A stretch of DNA of 64,000 nucleotides from Rhodanobacter sp. Root480 (GCF_001426645.1 NZ_LMEX01000003.1:345449-409448), one strand, 5' to 3'. Shown: positions 1 to 8,496, counted from the first letter of the stretch. Made by a program: numbers and translations. Notes: a model not told the origin generated them from the letters alone.

Positions 1-333
1 CAGGTCCAGCCCGACGCCATAGCCGAAGATCAGCGTGGAGGCGTTCTCGACGGCGATGTCGGTACCGCCGGCAACCAGTGCCACCACCATCTCGACTTCG
101 TGGTGCAATGATGCCGTGGCCGACGGATACGGCACGTCGGCGCCATCACTGACCACGGCGTCGGCCGGCTTGCAGAAAAACATCGGCTGTTCCAGATCCA
201 CCGTACTGCCCATTTCGGCAGCATGATCGGCATAATTGCGGCCGATGCAGAATACGCGGCGTACGGCAAAACGCTGGTCGCTGCCGATGACGGGCAGGCT
301 GGGAATGGCGGGTGGATCGATGATGTAGGTCAT
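1..333 (-). CDS. Fumarylacetoacetate hydrolase family protein (C-terminal part beyond left edge)
   Basis: The first 111 codons of a gene that runs off the left edge, starting at ATG 333. The family cleaves C-C bonds of acylpyruvates such as fumarylpyruvate or fumarylacetoacetate at a divalent metal. The signature GRNYADHAAE lies at residues 31-40 and the metal-ligand segment HHEVEM at 77-82, with E79 and E81 as likely ligands. The short N-terminus before GRNY fits the fumarylpyruvate/acylpyruvate hydrolase subgroup rather than the long eukaryotic-type enzyme. It is divergent from the exporter adaptor, with 153 bp between them. Exact substrate cannot be told from this fragment. Confidence 0.88.
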   Translation of the reverse strand, partial: MTYIIDPPAIPSLPVIGSDQRFAVRRVFCIGRNYADHAAEMGSTVDLEQPMFFCKPADAVVSDGADVPYPSATASLHHEVEMVVALVAGGTDIAVENASTLIFGYGVGLDL

Positions 334-380
334 CCGCCAAGCGTAGCAAACCGAAGTGCAATGCGACGTTCGGAACCGGG

Positions 381-453
381 TGACAGCTGTCATCGACGAT
401 GGCTGATGCCGCACCCTGACCACGCCGCGGTCGATCGATCAATCTTGCATGCA
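381..453. promoter_or_regulatory. Candidate operator palindromes in divergent promoter region
   Basis: A perfect 12-bp palindrome TGACAGCTGTCA (381-392) and a second palindrome TGCATGCA (446-453) lie in the 153-bp gap between the FAA-hydrolase gene and the exporter adaptor. Perfect dyads of this length suggest regulator binding, but no regulator gene lies beside them, so this is inference only. Confidence 0.3.
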
Positions 454-486
454 TCGCACACCGGGCAAACCGGTCGGGGAGTAAGG

Positions 487-1722
487 GTGGACAACGCCGA
501 GCTGTTGAAGGAACTGCGCATCGATCGCAACCAGCGCGAGGCGCACGACAGCGGCCCCGGCCGCTGGCCGTGGATCGCCGCCGGCGTGCTGGTGCTGCTC
601 GCCTTGCTTGGCGGCGGCGCTTGGCTGTGGCTGGGCCAGCGGCCGCTGCCGGTGAAAACCGCCACCGCCGTGGCGCCCACCGCCGCGGGTGAGTCCGGCG
701 CGGTGCTGCAGGCCACCGGCTACGTCACCGCGCGGCGCCAGGCCACCGTGTCGGCGCAGATCACCGGCACGCTCACCGCCGTGCTGATCGAAGAGGGCGA
801 CCGCGTCACCAAGGGCCAGGTGCTGGCGCGGCTGGACGACAGCGGCTACAAGGCCACGCTCGCCGCGGTGAAGGCGCAGGCCGATGCGGCGCATGCGCTG
901 GTGACGCAGTACCAGTCGCAATTGAAGCAGTCCGAACACGACGCCAGGCGCCAGCAGCAACTGGTCGAGCGTGGGCTGGTGTCGCGGCAAAGTGCCGAGC
1001 AGGCGCAAACCCAGGTCGAGAGCCTGCGCGCCCAGCTCGCCGCACAGCGCCAGCAGGCGCATGCCGCCGACGCCCAGGCAGCAGTGGCCAAGGTGAATTT
1101 CGACTACACCGTGGTGCGCGCGCCGTTCAGCGGCGTGGTCACCACCAAGGACGCGCAGGTAGGCGAGATCATCTCGCCGCTGTCCGCCGGCGGCGGCTTC
1201 ACCCGCACCGGCGTGGGCACCATCGTGGACATGGATTCGCTGGAGATCGACGTCGACGTCAACGAGGCCTACATCGGTCGGGTCAAGCCGGGCATGCTGG
1301 CCGAAGCGGTGCTGGACGCGTACCCGGACTGGAAAATCCCCGCCCACGTGGTCGCCATCGTGCCCACCGCCGACCGCGGCAAGGCCACCATCAAGGTGCG
1401 TGTGGCGCTGGAGCAGAAGGACGCGCGGGTGGTGCCGGACATGGGCGCGCGGGTGTCGTTCCTGGAAGAAAAGGCGAAGGCGGGCGCCGCCGCGCCGCAA
1501 GGCGTGCTGGTGCCGGCCACGGCGATCGTGCAGCGCGATCGCCACAGCGTGGTGTTCGTGCTCGACGGCGAGCAGGTGCGTCAGCGCACGGTGACGCCGG
1601 CCGCGCAGACCTACGGCGACCTGCGCCTGCTGCCCGCCGCGGTGAGCGCGGGCGAAAGCGTGGTGGTGTCGCCGCCGCCGGCATTGAAGGATGGTTCGGA
1701 CGTCCAGATAGCGAAACCGTAA
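487..1722 (+). CDS. Periplasmic adaptor (HlyD/MacA-type membrane fusion protein)
   Basis: A 411-residue membrane fusion protein that would link an inner-membrane ABC exporter to an outer-membrane channel. A GTG start at 487 is chosen because GGGGAG stands just upstream and the protein then begins with a short cytoplasmic tail and one membrane segment (about residues 30-50); the longer reading to 223 would run into the divergent promoter. After the anchor come a lipoyl-like half (TGYVTARRQATV), a coiled-coil hairpin rich in Q, E and A (about 120-200), the second lipoyl half (RAPFSGVV, about 210) and a beta-barrel/MP domain. It is the first gene of a four-gene operon with the ATPase and two permeases. 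The exported substrate is unknown. Confidence 0.9.
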   Translation: MDNAELLKELRIDRNQREAHDSGPGRWPWIAAGVLVLLALLGGGAWLWLGQRPLPVKTATAVAPTAAGESGAVLQATGYVTARRQATVSAQITGTLTAVLIEEGDRVTKGQVLARLDDSGYKATLAAVKAQADAAHALVTQYQSQLKQSEHDARRQQQLVERGLVSRQSAEQAQTQVESLRAQLAAQRQQAHAADAQAAVAKVNFDYTVVRAPFSGVVTTKDAQVGEIISPLSAGGGFTRTGVGTIVDMDSLEIDVDVNEAYIGRVKPGMLAEAVLDAYPDWKIPAHVVAIVPTADRGKATIKVRVALEQKDARVVPDMGARVSFLEEKAKAGAAAPQGVLVPATAIVQRDRHSVVFVLDGEQVRQRTVTPAAQTYGDLRLLPAAVSAGESVVVSPPPALKDGSDVQIAKP

Positions 1723-1735
1723 ATTTCCAGATCCC

Positions 1736-1811
1736 TGTGGGAGCGGCTTCAGCCGCGATGCTTTCCCGGGGATTCAAGAAGCAGAGCATCGCGACTGAAG
1801 TCGCTCCCACA
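1736..1811. repeat. REP-like palindromic element, copy 1
   Basis: An imperfect inverted repeat whose arms read TGTGGGAGCGGCTTCAGCCG and, at the other end, the complementary CGACTGAAGTCGCTCCCACA, with about 20 bp between them. Three related copies stand at 5039-5130, 15731-15802 and 44111-44188, all intergenic. This copy sits between the adaptor and ATPase genes of one operon, so it is probably transcribed and could form a long RNA hairpin. Confidence 0.85.
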
Positions 1812-1838
1812 AAAGACCGCACATCGTCGGAGAATGCC

Positions 1839-2525
1839 ATGGCCACGCTGATCGAGATCCAGAACCTCGCCAAGAGCTACACCCGCGGCAAGCAGAAAGT
1901 CGAAGTGTTGCACCACGTCAACCTGGACATCGCCGAAGGAGATTTCCTGGCGCTGATGGGCCCGTCCGGCTCGGGCAAGACCACCTTGCTCAACCTGATC
2001 GGCGGCCTGGACACGCCCAGCGCCGGCAGCATCAGCGTGGGTGGCCAGCGCATCGACCAGCTCGGCGGCGGCGCGCTGGCGAAATGGCGTGCGTCGAATG
2101 TCGGTTTCATCTTCCAGTTCTACAACCTGATGCCGATGCTGTCGGCGCAGCGCAATGTGGAGTTACCGCTGCTGCTGACGAAACTGTCGGCGGCGCAGCG
2201 CAAGAAGAACGCGTCCATCGCGCTGCAACTGGTGGGCCTGGCCGATCGTGCCAGCCACAAGCCCAGCGAACTGTCGGGCGGCCAGCAGCAACGTGTGGCG
2301 ATCGCCCGCGCGATCGTCTCCGACCCCGCGCTGCTGGTCTGCGACGAGCCTACCGGCGACCTCGATCGCCAGTCCGCCGAGGAGGTGTTGGGCCTGCTGC
2401 AGCAGCTCAATCGCGATCACGGCAAGACCATCGTGATGGTTACCCACGACCCCAAGGCGGCGGAATACGCCAGCCATACGCTGCATTTGGACAAGGGCAC
2501 GCTCGTCGAATCGGCCACGGCGTGA
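1839..2525 (+). CDS. ABC transporter ATP-binding protein (MacB/LolD-type)
   Basis: A 228-residue ATPase that would power the exporter made with the two downstream permeases. It shows Walker A GPSGSGKT (about 41-48), a Q-loop near FQFYNLMP, signature LSGGQQQR (about 145-152), Walker [13 protein letters not shown] (about 165-176) and the H-loop VTHD (about 201). ATG 1839 is chosen over the in-frame start at 1737 because the intervening codons translate the REP-like repeat and family members begin close to this Met. In classical MacB the ATPase is fused to the permease; here it is separate. It ends 10 bp before the first permease gene. Confidence 0.92.
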   Translation: MATLIEIQNLAKSYTRGKQKVEVLHHVNLDIAEGDFLALMGPSGSGKTTLLNLIGGLDTPSAGSISVGGQRIDQLGGGALAKWRASNVGFIFQFYNLMPMLSAQRNVELPLLLTKLSAAQRKKNASIALQLVGLADRASHKPSELSGGQQQRVAIARAIVSDPALLVCDEPTGDLDRQSAEEVLGLLQQLNRDHGKTIVMVTHDPKAAEYASHTLHLDKGTLVESATA

Positions 2526-2535
2526 GGAGGCGGTC

Positions 2536-3699
2536 ATGAAATACCTGCACCTGATCTGGGCGGCGCTGTTCCGGCGCAAGACCCGCACCGTGCTGACCCT
2601 GGTGTCGATCGTCGCCGCATTCCTGCTGTTCGGCATGCTCGACGCGGTACGCACCGCGTTCGACTCCGGCAGCCAGGGCATCGCCGGCGTGGATCGGCTG
2701 GTCACCTCGTCGCGCTACTCGATCATCCAGCCGCTGCCCGAATCGCTGGGCACGCGCATCGCCGCGATTCCGGGCGTGCGCGACGTGGGCCACGCGAACT
2801 GGTTCGGCGGCATCTACCAGGACCCGAAGAACTTCGTTTTCAGCTACGCGGTGAGCCCGAATTACCTCGACCTGTATCCGGAGATCCACCTGTCGGCCGA
2901 GCAGCGCAAAGCCTTCGACGGCAACCGCACCGGTGCGGTGATCGGCGACAAGCTGGCGCAGAAGTACGGCTGGAAGGTAGGCGACAAGATCCCGCTGCAG
3001 TCGACCATCTTCCCGCTGAAAAACGGCTCGAAGACCTGGACCTTCGACATCGAGGGCATCTACACGGTGGACAAGGACGCGGCCAACGGCATGGACCAGT
3101 TGTTCATGCTGCACTGGAAATATTTCGACGAGGCCAACGCGTTCGGCAACGGCACGGTCGGCTGGTACGTCGACCGGCTCACCGACCCGGCGCTGGGCGA
3201 CCGCGTGGCGCATGCGATCGACGCGCTGTCGGCCAACTCCGACCATGAAACCAAGACCCAGACCGAGCAGGCCTTCAGTGCCTCGTTCGCCAAGCAGCTG
3301 GGCGACATCGGCCTGATCGTGGGCTCGATCATGGGCGCGGTGTTCTTCACCCTGATCCTGCTGACCGCCAACACCATGGCGCAGGCGGTGCGCGAGCGCA
3401 CGTCGGAGCTGGCGGTGCTGAAGACGATCGGCTTCTCCAGCCGCAGCGTGCTGGCGCTGGTGCTGGCCGAATCGGTGCTGCTGTTGCTTATCGGTGGCGT
3501 GGTCGGGCTGGGCCTGGCCGCGGTGCTGGCGCCGGCCATCGGCAAGGGCAGCGGCGGCATGATCAACCTGCCGCCGGTGGGTGCCGGCAGTTGGGCGATG
3601 GGCGTGGGCTTGATGGTGCTGATCGGGCTGGTGGTGGGCGCGTTGCCGGCGTGGCGGGCAATGCGGTTGAACATCGTCGATGCACTGGCCGGTCGCTGA
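2536..3699 (+). CDS. ABC transporter permease, FtsX/MacB family (first)
   Basis: A 387-residue inner-membrane permease. One membrane segment lies near residues 15-35, followed by a large periplasmic MacB-like domain (about 40-250) and the FtsX domain with three membrane segments in the C-terminal third; VRERTSELAVLKTIGFSSRSV is the conserved cytoplasmic coupling stretch between the first two. It has a ribosome site GGAGG before ATG 2536 and is followed after 12 bp by a second permease of the same family, so the two probably form a heterodimer on the shared ATPase. Substrate unknown. Confidence 0.9.
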   Translation: MKYLHLIWAALFRRKTRTVLTLVSIVAAFLLFGMLDAVRTAFDSGSQGIAGVDRLVTSSRYSIIQPLPESLGTRIAAIPGVRDVGHANWFGGIYQDPKNFVFSYAVSPNYLDLYPEIHLSAEQRKAFDGNRTGAVIGDKLAQKYGWKVGDKIPLQSTIFPLKNGSKTWTFDIEGIYTVDKDAANGMDQLFMLHWKYFDEANAFGNGTVGWYVDRLTDPALGDRVAHAIDALSANSDHETKTQTEQAFSASFAKQLGDIGLIVGSIMGAVFFTLILLTANTMAQAVRERTSELAVLKTIGFSSRSVLALVLAESVLLLLIGGVVGLGLAAVLAPAIGKGSGGMINLPPVGAGSWAMGVGLMVLIGLVVGALPAWRAMRLNIVDALAGR

Positions 3700-3711
3700 G
3701 GAGAATCGGAT

Positions 3712-5034
3712 ATGCGCACATTCAAGTCCTTCCTGCGCGGCCTCGGCCTGGTTGCCATCGTGATTGCGGGCCTGCTGATCTGGTCGCGCCTGCCGTGGAC
3801 CGCCGTGCTGGCGCTGGTGGCGGTGCTGGCGCTGTGGCTGGTGCTGACCCGCCGCGGCCGGCAAACCCTTTCGATCACCAGCGTGGGCATCAGCACCTTG
3901 CGCCAGCGCATCGGCGCCTCGCTGGTGGTGGTGGTCGGCATCGCCGGCGTGGTCGGCGTGCTGGTGGCGATGCTGGCAATGGGCGAGGGTTTCCAGAGCA
4001 CCTTGCAGCAGACCGGCTCGGACGACACCGCGATCGTGCTGCGCGGCGGCTCCAATGCCGAGCTGAACTCGGTGCTCGACCGCGACAGCGTCAACGTCAT
4101 CATCCAGGCGCCGGGCGTGGCGCGCAGCGCGGACGGCAAGCCGGTGGCGTCGGCCGAACAGTCGGTGGTCGCCAACCTGCCCAAGCGCAGCGACGCCAGC
4201 GTGGAGGCGAACGTGCCGATCCGCGGCGTGGGTGACGAAGCGTGGATCCTGCGGCCCAACGTGAAGATCGTGCAGGGCCGCCGCTTCAAGCCCGGCCTGC
4301 GCGAGCTGGTGGTGGGCCAGGGCGCGATGCGCCAGTTCGCCGGGCTGGACGTGGGCAGCCGGCTGCGCCTGGCGGGGCAGGAATGGTCCATCGTGGGCGA
4401 GTTCGCGTCGGGCGATTCGCACGACTCGGAGCTGTGGGGCGACGCGCAGACGGTGGCCTCGGCGTACCGCCGCGGCAGCAGCGCGCAGTCGGTGACCGTG
4501 CGGCTGACCTCGCCGCAGGCGTTCGACACGTTCAAGGCCGCGCTGTCCAGCGACCCACGCCTGAAGGTCGACGTCAGCACCACTCGCGAGTACTTCAGCA
4601 AGCAGTCCGAGAGCCTCACCAAGGTGATCCGCATCGTCGGCATCACGGTGGGCGTGATCATGGCGATCGGCGCGATCTTCGGCGCACTCAACACCATGTT
4701 CGCGGCGATCGCCTCACGTGCCCGCGAGATCGCCACGCTGCGCGCGATCGGTTTCCGCGGCCTGCCGGTGGTGGTCTCGGTGCTGATGGAAACCATGCTG
4801 CTGGCGCTGCTCGGCGGCGTGCTGGGTGGGTTGATCAGCTGGCTGATCTTCAACGGCTATACCGCCTCCACGCTGGGTGCGAACTTCAGCCAGGTGGTGT
4901 TCCAGTTCAAGGTGTCGCCGGAGCTGCTGTGGCTGGGCATCAAGTGGGCGATGGCGATCGGTTTCGTCGGCGGCCTGTTCCCCGCCGTGCGCGCGGCCAG
5001 GCTGCCGGTGACCACGGCGCTGCGCGAGCTGTAG
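3712..5034 (+). CDS. ABC transporter permease, FtsX/MacB family (second)
   Basis: A 440-residue paralogue of the preceding permease and the last gene of the operon. It differs by an extra pair of membrane segments at the N-terminus (about residues 10-45) before the usual first segment (about 65-90). The periplasmic domain follows, and the C-terminal FtsX region carries the coupling segment SRAREIATLRAIGFRGLPV. A ribosome site GAGGAG lies just before ATG 3712. No outer-membrane partner is encoded in the operon; the TolC-like protein at 48.8 kb is a conceivable partner, but that is inference. Confidence 0.9.
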   Translation: MRTFKSFLRGLGLVAIVIAGLLIWSRLPWTAVLALVAVLALWLVLTRRGRQTLSITSVGISTLRQRIGASLVVVVGIAGVVGVLVAMLAMGEGFQSTLQQTGSDDTAIVLRGGSNAELNSVLDRDSVNVIIQAPGVARSADGKPVASAEQSVVANLPKRSDASVEANVPIRGVGDEAWILRPNVKIVQGRRFKPGLRELVVGQGAMRQFAGLDVGSRLRLAGQEWSIVGEFASGDSHDSELWGDAQTVASAYRRGSSAQSVTVRLTSPQAFDTFKAALSSDPRLKVDVSTTREYFSKQSESLTKVIRIVGITVGVIMAIGAIFGALNTMFAAIASRAREIATLRAIGFRGLPVVVSVLMETMLLALLGGVLGGLISWLIFNGYTASTLGANFSQVVFQFKVSPELLWLGIKWAMAIGFVGGLFPAVRAARLPVTTALREL

Positions 5035-5038
5035 CCAT

Positions 5039-5130
5039 GTAGGAGCGCACCCTGTGCGCGATGCCTTTATTCGGGATTCGGGATTCGCAAAAGCAAAAGC
5101 AAAAGCATCGCGCACAGGGTGCGCTCCTAC
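5039..5130. repeat. REP-like palindromic element, copy 2, with GGGATTC tandem motif
   Basis: Arms TGTAGGAGCGCACCCTGTGC and the complementary GCACAGGGTGCGCTCCTAC enclose a centre with tandem GGGATTC units and AAAAGC repeats. It starts 5 bp after the last exporter gene and lies between convergent genes. The arm ends (TAGGAGCG/CGCTCCTA) match the other copies; the stem interior differs but is still self-complementary, meaning the two arms changed together. Confidence 0.8.
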
Positions 5131-5177
5131 GGGCAGCGCGCTGATTGGCGGCTCTTCCAAATCCCGAATCCCGGCTT

Positions 5178-6590
5178 TCAAGGCATCACTGGCGGCACAT
5201 ACTCCAGCGTCAGGCCCAGCAGCCACAGCATGCCCAGCACCAGCGGCACGTGCACCACCAGCTGCACGAAGGTGTAGCCGACCACGTCGCGCGCCTTCAA
5301 TCCGAGCACGCCCAGCAGCGGCAGCATCCAGAACGGATTGATCAGGTTGGGCAGCGCCTCGGCCGCGTTGTACACCTGCACTGCCCAGCCCAGATGCACG
5401 TGCAGGTCGTTTGCCGCCTGCATCACGTACGGCGCCTCGACCAGCCACTTGCCACCGCCGGAAGGCACGAAGAAACCCAGGATCGCCGAGTACGCGCCCA
5501 TCACCGCGGGGAAGCTTTCCTGGCCGGCGATGTGCACGAACAGATTCGACAACCGGTGCGCCAGCGTCGCGCCGTCGGCGCCGGGCACGTGGGTGAGCAG
5601 GGCGGCGATGCCGCCGTACAGCGGAAACTGGATCAGCACGCCCGCGGTGCTGGGCACGGCACGATGCACCGCGTCGAGGAAGCTGCGCGGACGCCAGTGC
5701 AGCAGGATGCCCAGGGTGAGGAACAGGAAGTTGTAGGTGTTGAGGTTGGCGATCGCGGTCACCGCCGGCTTGCTGGCGAATTCGTGGCCAAGCCAGCCCA
5801 GCCCCAGCAGGCCGATCGCCAGCGACAGCAGCGGGCTGTATTCCAGCCATTCGCCCGGTCGCGTGCGCGGCGGCAGTGCGGGCGTGGAGCTTTCGCCGAT
5901 GTCGAAATCCTTCGAGGTGCGCGCGTTCGCATCCGACGGCGCGGTGAACCAGCACACCAGCAGCGACACCACGATCAGCACCGCCGTCAGCACGATCGAC
6001 TGCCACAGGAAAATCGTCTGGCTGAAAGGCAGTACGCCGGTGATCGCCAGCAGGCCCGGTGGCATGCTGGCCGGGTTCGCCTGCAACTGCGCCGCCGACG
6101 ACGAAAGCCCCATCGCCCAGATCGCGCCCAGGCCCAGGTACGCCGCCGCGCCGGCGGCGCGGTAATCCATATGCAGATCGGTGCGCCGTGTCAGCGCACG
6201 CACCAGCAGGCCGCCGAACACCAGCGAGAAACCCCAGGAAAGCAGCGACGCCAGCATGCTCACCAGCGCGATGTAGACGATCGCGCCGCGGCCGCTACGC
6301 GGCGCCCGCGCCAGCACGTCGATGAAGCGTGCCACCACTGGCGCGGTGGCCAGCACGTAACCGCCGATCACCACGAACGCCATCTGCATGGTGAACGGGA
6401 TCAGGCTCCAGAAGCCGTCGCCGAACGCATTGACGGTGGCCGTCGGCGTGGCGCCGAAGGCAAACGCGGCCAGCGCCACCACGACCACGCCCAATGCCGC
6501 AAACACCCACGCATCGGGAAACCAGCGTTCCGCCCATGCGGCGCTGCGCAGGGCTGCGCGCGCCATCCAGCCGTCTTGCGATGCGTTCAT
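5178..6590 (-). CDS. Short-chain fatty acid transporter, AtoE family
   Basis: A 470-residue polytopic membrane protein of the AtoE/short-chain fatty acid uptake family, expected to import acetoacetate, butyrate or similar acids. At least ten hydrophobic segments are visible; diagnostic stretches include FTMQMAFVVIGGYVLA, the loop after SWGFSLVFGGLL, and FFVPSGGGKWLVEAPYVM near the C-terminus. The length is slightly above E. coli AtoE. GGGGAGAG lies 4 bp before ATG 6590. No acetoacetate pathway genes are adjacent, so the substrate is assigned from family only. Confidence 0.88.
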   Translation of the reverse strand: MNASQDGWMARAALRSAAWAERWFPDAWVFAALGVVVVALAAFAFGATPTATVNAFGDGFWSLIPFTMQMAFVVIGGYVLATAPVVARFIDVLARAPRSGRGAIVYIALVSMLASLLSWGFSLVFGGLLVRALTRRTDLHMDYRAAGAAAYLGLGAIWAMGLSSSAAQLQANPASMPPGLLAITGVLPFSQTIFLWQSIVLTAVLIVVSLLVCWFTAPSDANARTSKDFDIGESSTPALPPRTRPGEWLEYSPLLSLAIGLLGLGWLGHEFASKPAVTAIANLNTYNFLFLTLGILLHWRPRSFLDAVHRAVPSTAGVLIQFPLYGGIAALLTHVPGADGATLAHRLSNLFVHIAGQESFPAVMGAYSAILGFFVPSGGGKWLVEAPYVMQAANDLHVHLGWAVQVYNAAEALPNLINPFWMLPLLGVLGLKARDVVGYTFVQLVVHVPLVLGMLWLLGLTLEYVPPVMP

Positions 6591-6650
6591 GCTGCTCTCC
6601 CCGCTCCAATGAAATCAGTGCCAACGTCGCCAAAGGCGGCGTTTCGTTTG

Positions 6651-6758
6651 CCCCTTCCCCTGCAAAGCAGGGGGAGGTTGGGAGGGGGTAGCTTTTGACC
6701 TTGGCGGAGATCAAGAGCGCCCCCTCCCCGACCCTCCCCTGCGAGCAGGGGAGGGAGC
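6651..6758. repeat. Gene-less inverted pair of CCCTCCCC palindromes (MITE-like)
   Basis: Two inverted copies of the GC-rich palindromic repeat. The left copy (6651-6688) reads inward as GCAGGGGGAGG, TTGGGAGGGGG, TAGCTTTTG; the right copy (6720-6758) is the reverse, CAAGAGCGCCCCCTCCCC through GCAGGGGAGGGAGC. Only about 11 bp separate the inner ends. The ends and orientation match the pair that flanks the DUF559 gene at 10567-11027, so this looks like a short derivative without the gene. Confidence 0.75.
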
Positions 6759-6768
6759 AAATGCGAGG

Positions 6769-7680
6769 CTAACGCTTCTGCTTGGCCAGCGTGATCGCCA
6801 CCACGCCGACCAGGATGATCGCCATGCCGGCCAGGTCATACGGCCCCACGTGCTCGCCGGCCAGCAGCACGCCGAACAGCACCGCCACCGGCGGGTTCAC
6901 GTAGGCGTAGCTGGTGGCCAGGGCAGGGCGCGCGTGCTTCAGCACGTACAAGTAAGCGCTGAACGCGATGATCGAACCGAACACCGCCAGATACGCCAGG
7001 GCCAATGTTGCGTGCAGGGTGGGATGCGCGGGCAGGTGTTCGCCACTGGCATAGCCGACCAGCAGCAGCGCGACGCTGGCGCAGAGCATCTGCGCGGCGG
7101 TGTTCATCGGGCCCGGCGGCATGTCGCGACCACGGCTCCAGACCGAGCCGAACGCCCAGCAGGCGGCCGCCACCAGCAAAGCCACCGCGCCCACCGGCGA
7201 GCCCGACAGGCTGCTGCCCAGGTTGAGCACGATCACGCCGGCGAAGCCGATCGCCAGGCCAATGGTTTCGCGCCGGTTGGGCCACTGCCCGTACATGCCG
7301 GAAAACAGCGCCGCGAACAACGGCATGCTGGCCACCGAAACGGCCGCGATGCCCGAGCTCACCCGTTCTTCGGCAAAGCAAACCAACCCGTTGCCCATGC
7401 CCAGCAACAACAAGCCGGTAAACGCCGCGTTGCGCCATTGCGGAAATGTCGGTGCAGCCATGCCGCGCAGCCGCAGGAAACCGTACATGACCACGCCGGC
7501 GCACAGGAAACGCACGCCGGCCAGCAGGAACGGTGGGTAGCTTTCCAGCGCGAAGTGGATGCCCAGATAGGTTGACCCCCAGATCACGAACAGCGCGAAC
7601 AGCGCCAGCGGGATCAGAACGCGGGGATCGGCCAGGGAGCGCGGCGATTCAGCCGCGGCGCAGGTCGAAAGATCGGACAT
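6769..7680 (-). CDS. EamA/DMT-family transporter
   Basis: A 303-residue inner-membrane protein of the drug/metabolite transporter superfamily, with about ten membrane segments arranged as two EamA repeats. WGSTYLGIHFALES near the N-terminus and the C-terminal motif YAYVNPPVAVLFGVLLAGE are typical of the YedA/RhaT-like branch. It probably exports amino acids or other small metabolites; the substrate cannot be told from sequence. It is transcribed singly and its stop lies 11 bp beyond the MITE-like repeat pair. Confidence 0.88.
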   Translation of the reverse strand: MSDLSTCAAAESPRSLADPRVLIPLALFALFVIWGSTYLGIHFALESYPPFLLAGVRFLCAGVVMYGFLRLRGMAAPTFPQWRNAAFTGLLLLGMGNGLVCFAEERVSSGIAAVSVASMPLFAALFSGMYGQWPNRRETIGLAIGFAGVIVLNLGSSLSGSPVGAVALLVAAACWAFGSVWSRGRDMPPGPMNTAAQMLCASVALLLVGYASGEHLPAHPTLHATLALAYLAVFGSIIAFSAYLYVLKHARPALATSYAYVNPPVAVLFGVLLAGEHVGPYDLAGMAIILVGVVAITLAKQKR

Positions 7681-7755
7681 GGTGGGGTGGGGTTATCCGG
7701 AGACGGCGCTGGATTATCCGCTTCTCGCCACCGTTTTGCGCGCTTGCGGGCGGGC

Positions 7756-8031
7756 TCAGTGAGTCACCGGCCGGCGGTGGTGCAGCACCACGAATTCACC
7801 TTCCAGCACTTCCGGTTGGCGCGCGCGCGTCGCTGCCCCGGGCGGCGTCAGCTTGCGGCCGTTGGTCCAGTAACGCCACGCCAGCAACACCACACCACCC
7901 ACCATCAGCACCCCTGCCACCACCAGCCCGAACACCAGCAGCAAGCCGACCAGCGCCATACCCAACAGCAGCGACAGGGCACGGGCCAGCGGGTGGCGGG
8001 AGCGACGCATGGAGGGGAGTGAGAAGTGCAT
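7756..8031 (-). CDS. Small membrane protein, hypothetical
   Basis: A 91-residue protein of unknown function. A basic N-terminus (MRRSRHP) precedes one long hydrophobic stretch, about residues 20-50, which could cross the membrane once or twice and ends with AWRYW; the C-terminal 35 residues are polar and charged. No clear ribosome site precedes ATG 8031; Met8 (8010) is an alternative start without a better site. It is divergent from the Rieske gene. The membrane pattern and third-base GC bias favour a real gene over a chance frame. Confidence 0.6.
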   Translation of the reverse strand: MHFSLPSMRRSRHPLARALSLLLGMALVGLLLVFGLVVAGVLMVGGVVLLAWRYWTNGRKLTPPGAATRARQPEVLEGEFVVLHHRRPVTH

Positions 8032-8109
8032 GTGTTAAAAATCCGTGTGGTAAAATCAATGACTTGCGGGCGTAACCATGGGGCCAACCGGCCTCCGAGG
8101 CAAGTGCCG

Positions 8110-8451
8110 ATGGACACAATCATCACCGTTTTGCCGCTGTGCCGGTTGACGGATATTCCCGACGGCGGGGCGACGGCGGTCGACGCCTTGCTGGCCGGCG
8201 GCGAGCAGAGCCTGATCCTGTTGCGGGATGGCGGGCAGGTGCGCGGCTATCGCAATGTTTGCCCCCATGCCGGCCGTCGCCTCGACTACGCGCCGGGCAA
8301 ATTCCTGCTCAAGGATGACACCCTGATCTGCGCCGTGCATGGCGCCAGCTTTCAACGACAGGCCGGCGTGTGCGTGGCCGGCCCCTGCCGCGGCGACAGC
8401 CTGCGCGCGGTGGCGTTGCGGGTCGAGGGCGGCGAGGTGTGGTTGGCCTGA
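8110..8451 (+). CDS. Rieske [2Fe-2S] domain protein
   Basis: A 113-residue single-domain Rieske protein. Cluster ligands are C51 and H53 in CPHAGRRLDY and C74 and H77 in CAVHGASF, the standard CxH...CxxH pattern. There is no signal peptide or membrane anchor, so it is cytoplasmic and ferredoxin-like, resembling the small Rieske subunits that donate electrons to oxygenases or nitrite reductase. No such partner lies nearby. ATG 8110 is chosen because CGAGG lies nine bases upstream and the domain starts at once; an in-frame start at 8026 would overlap the divergent gene. Physiological partner unknown. Confidence 0.85.
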   Translation: MDTIITVLPLCRLTDIPDGGATAVDALLAGGEQSLILLRDGGQVRGYRNVCPHAGRRLDYAPGKFLLKDDTLICAVHGASFQRQAGVCVAGPCRGDSLRAVALRVEGGEVWLA

Positions 8452-8471
8452 GACGTTCAGGCTGGGCGGGG

Positions 8472-8496
8472 GCGTTGAAAAAATCCCAAGCTCTCA
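8472..8496 (-). repeat. GTTGAAAAAATC sequence abutting a stop codon
   Basis: The stretch from GTTGAAAAAATC to CTCTCA, ending in the stop codon of the SLC13 gene, is nearly the same as 40198-40219, which ends in the stop codon of the ELM1-family gene. At 40 kb it is the last hairpin of a large array; here the hairpin is degenerate. It may be the remnant of a once larger insertion. Confidence 0.5.

Noticed and set aside
223-486. Extended N-terminus of the exporter adaptor to 223
   Set aside because: It would overlap the divergent hydrolase gene and promoter region; GTG 487 has a good ribosome site and gives a normal membrane anchor.
7796-8119. 107-codon minus-strand frame overlapping the small membrane protein
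   Set aside because: Different frame from the hydrophobic protein at 7756-8031, no domain, and it would cover the Rieske gene start.
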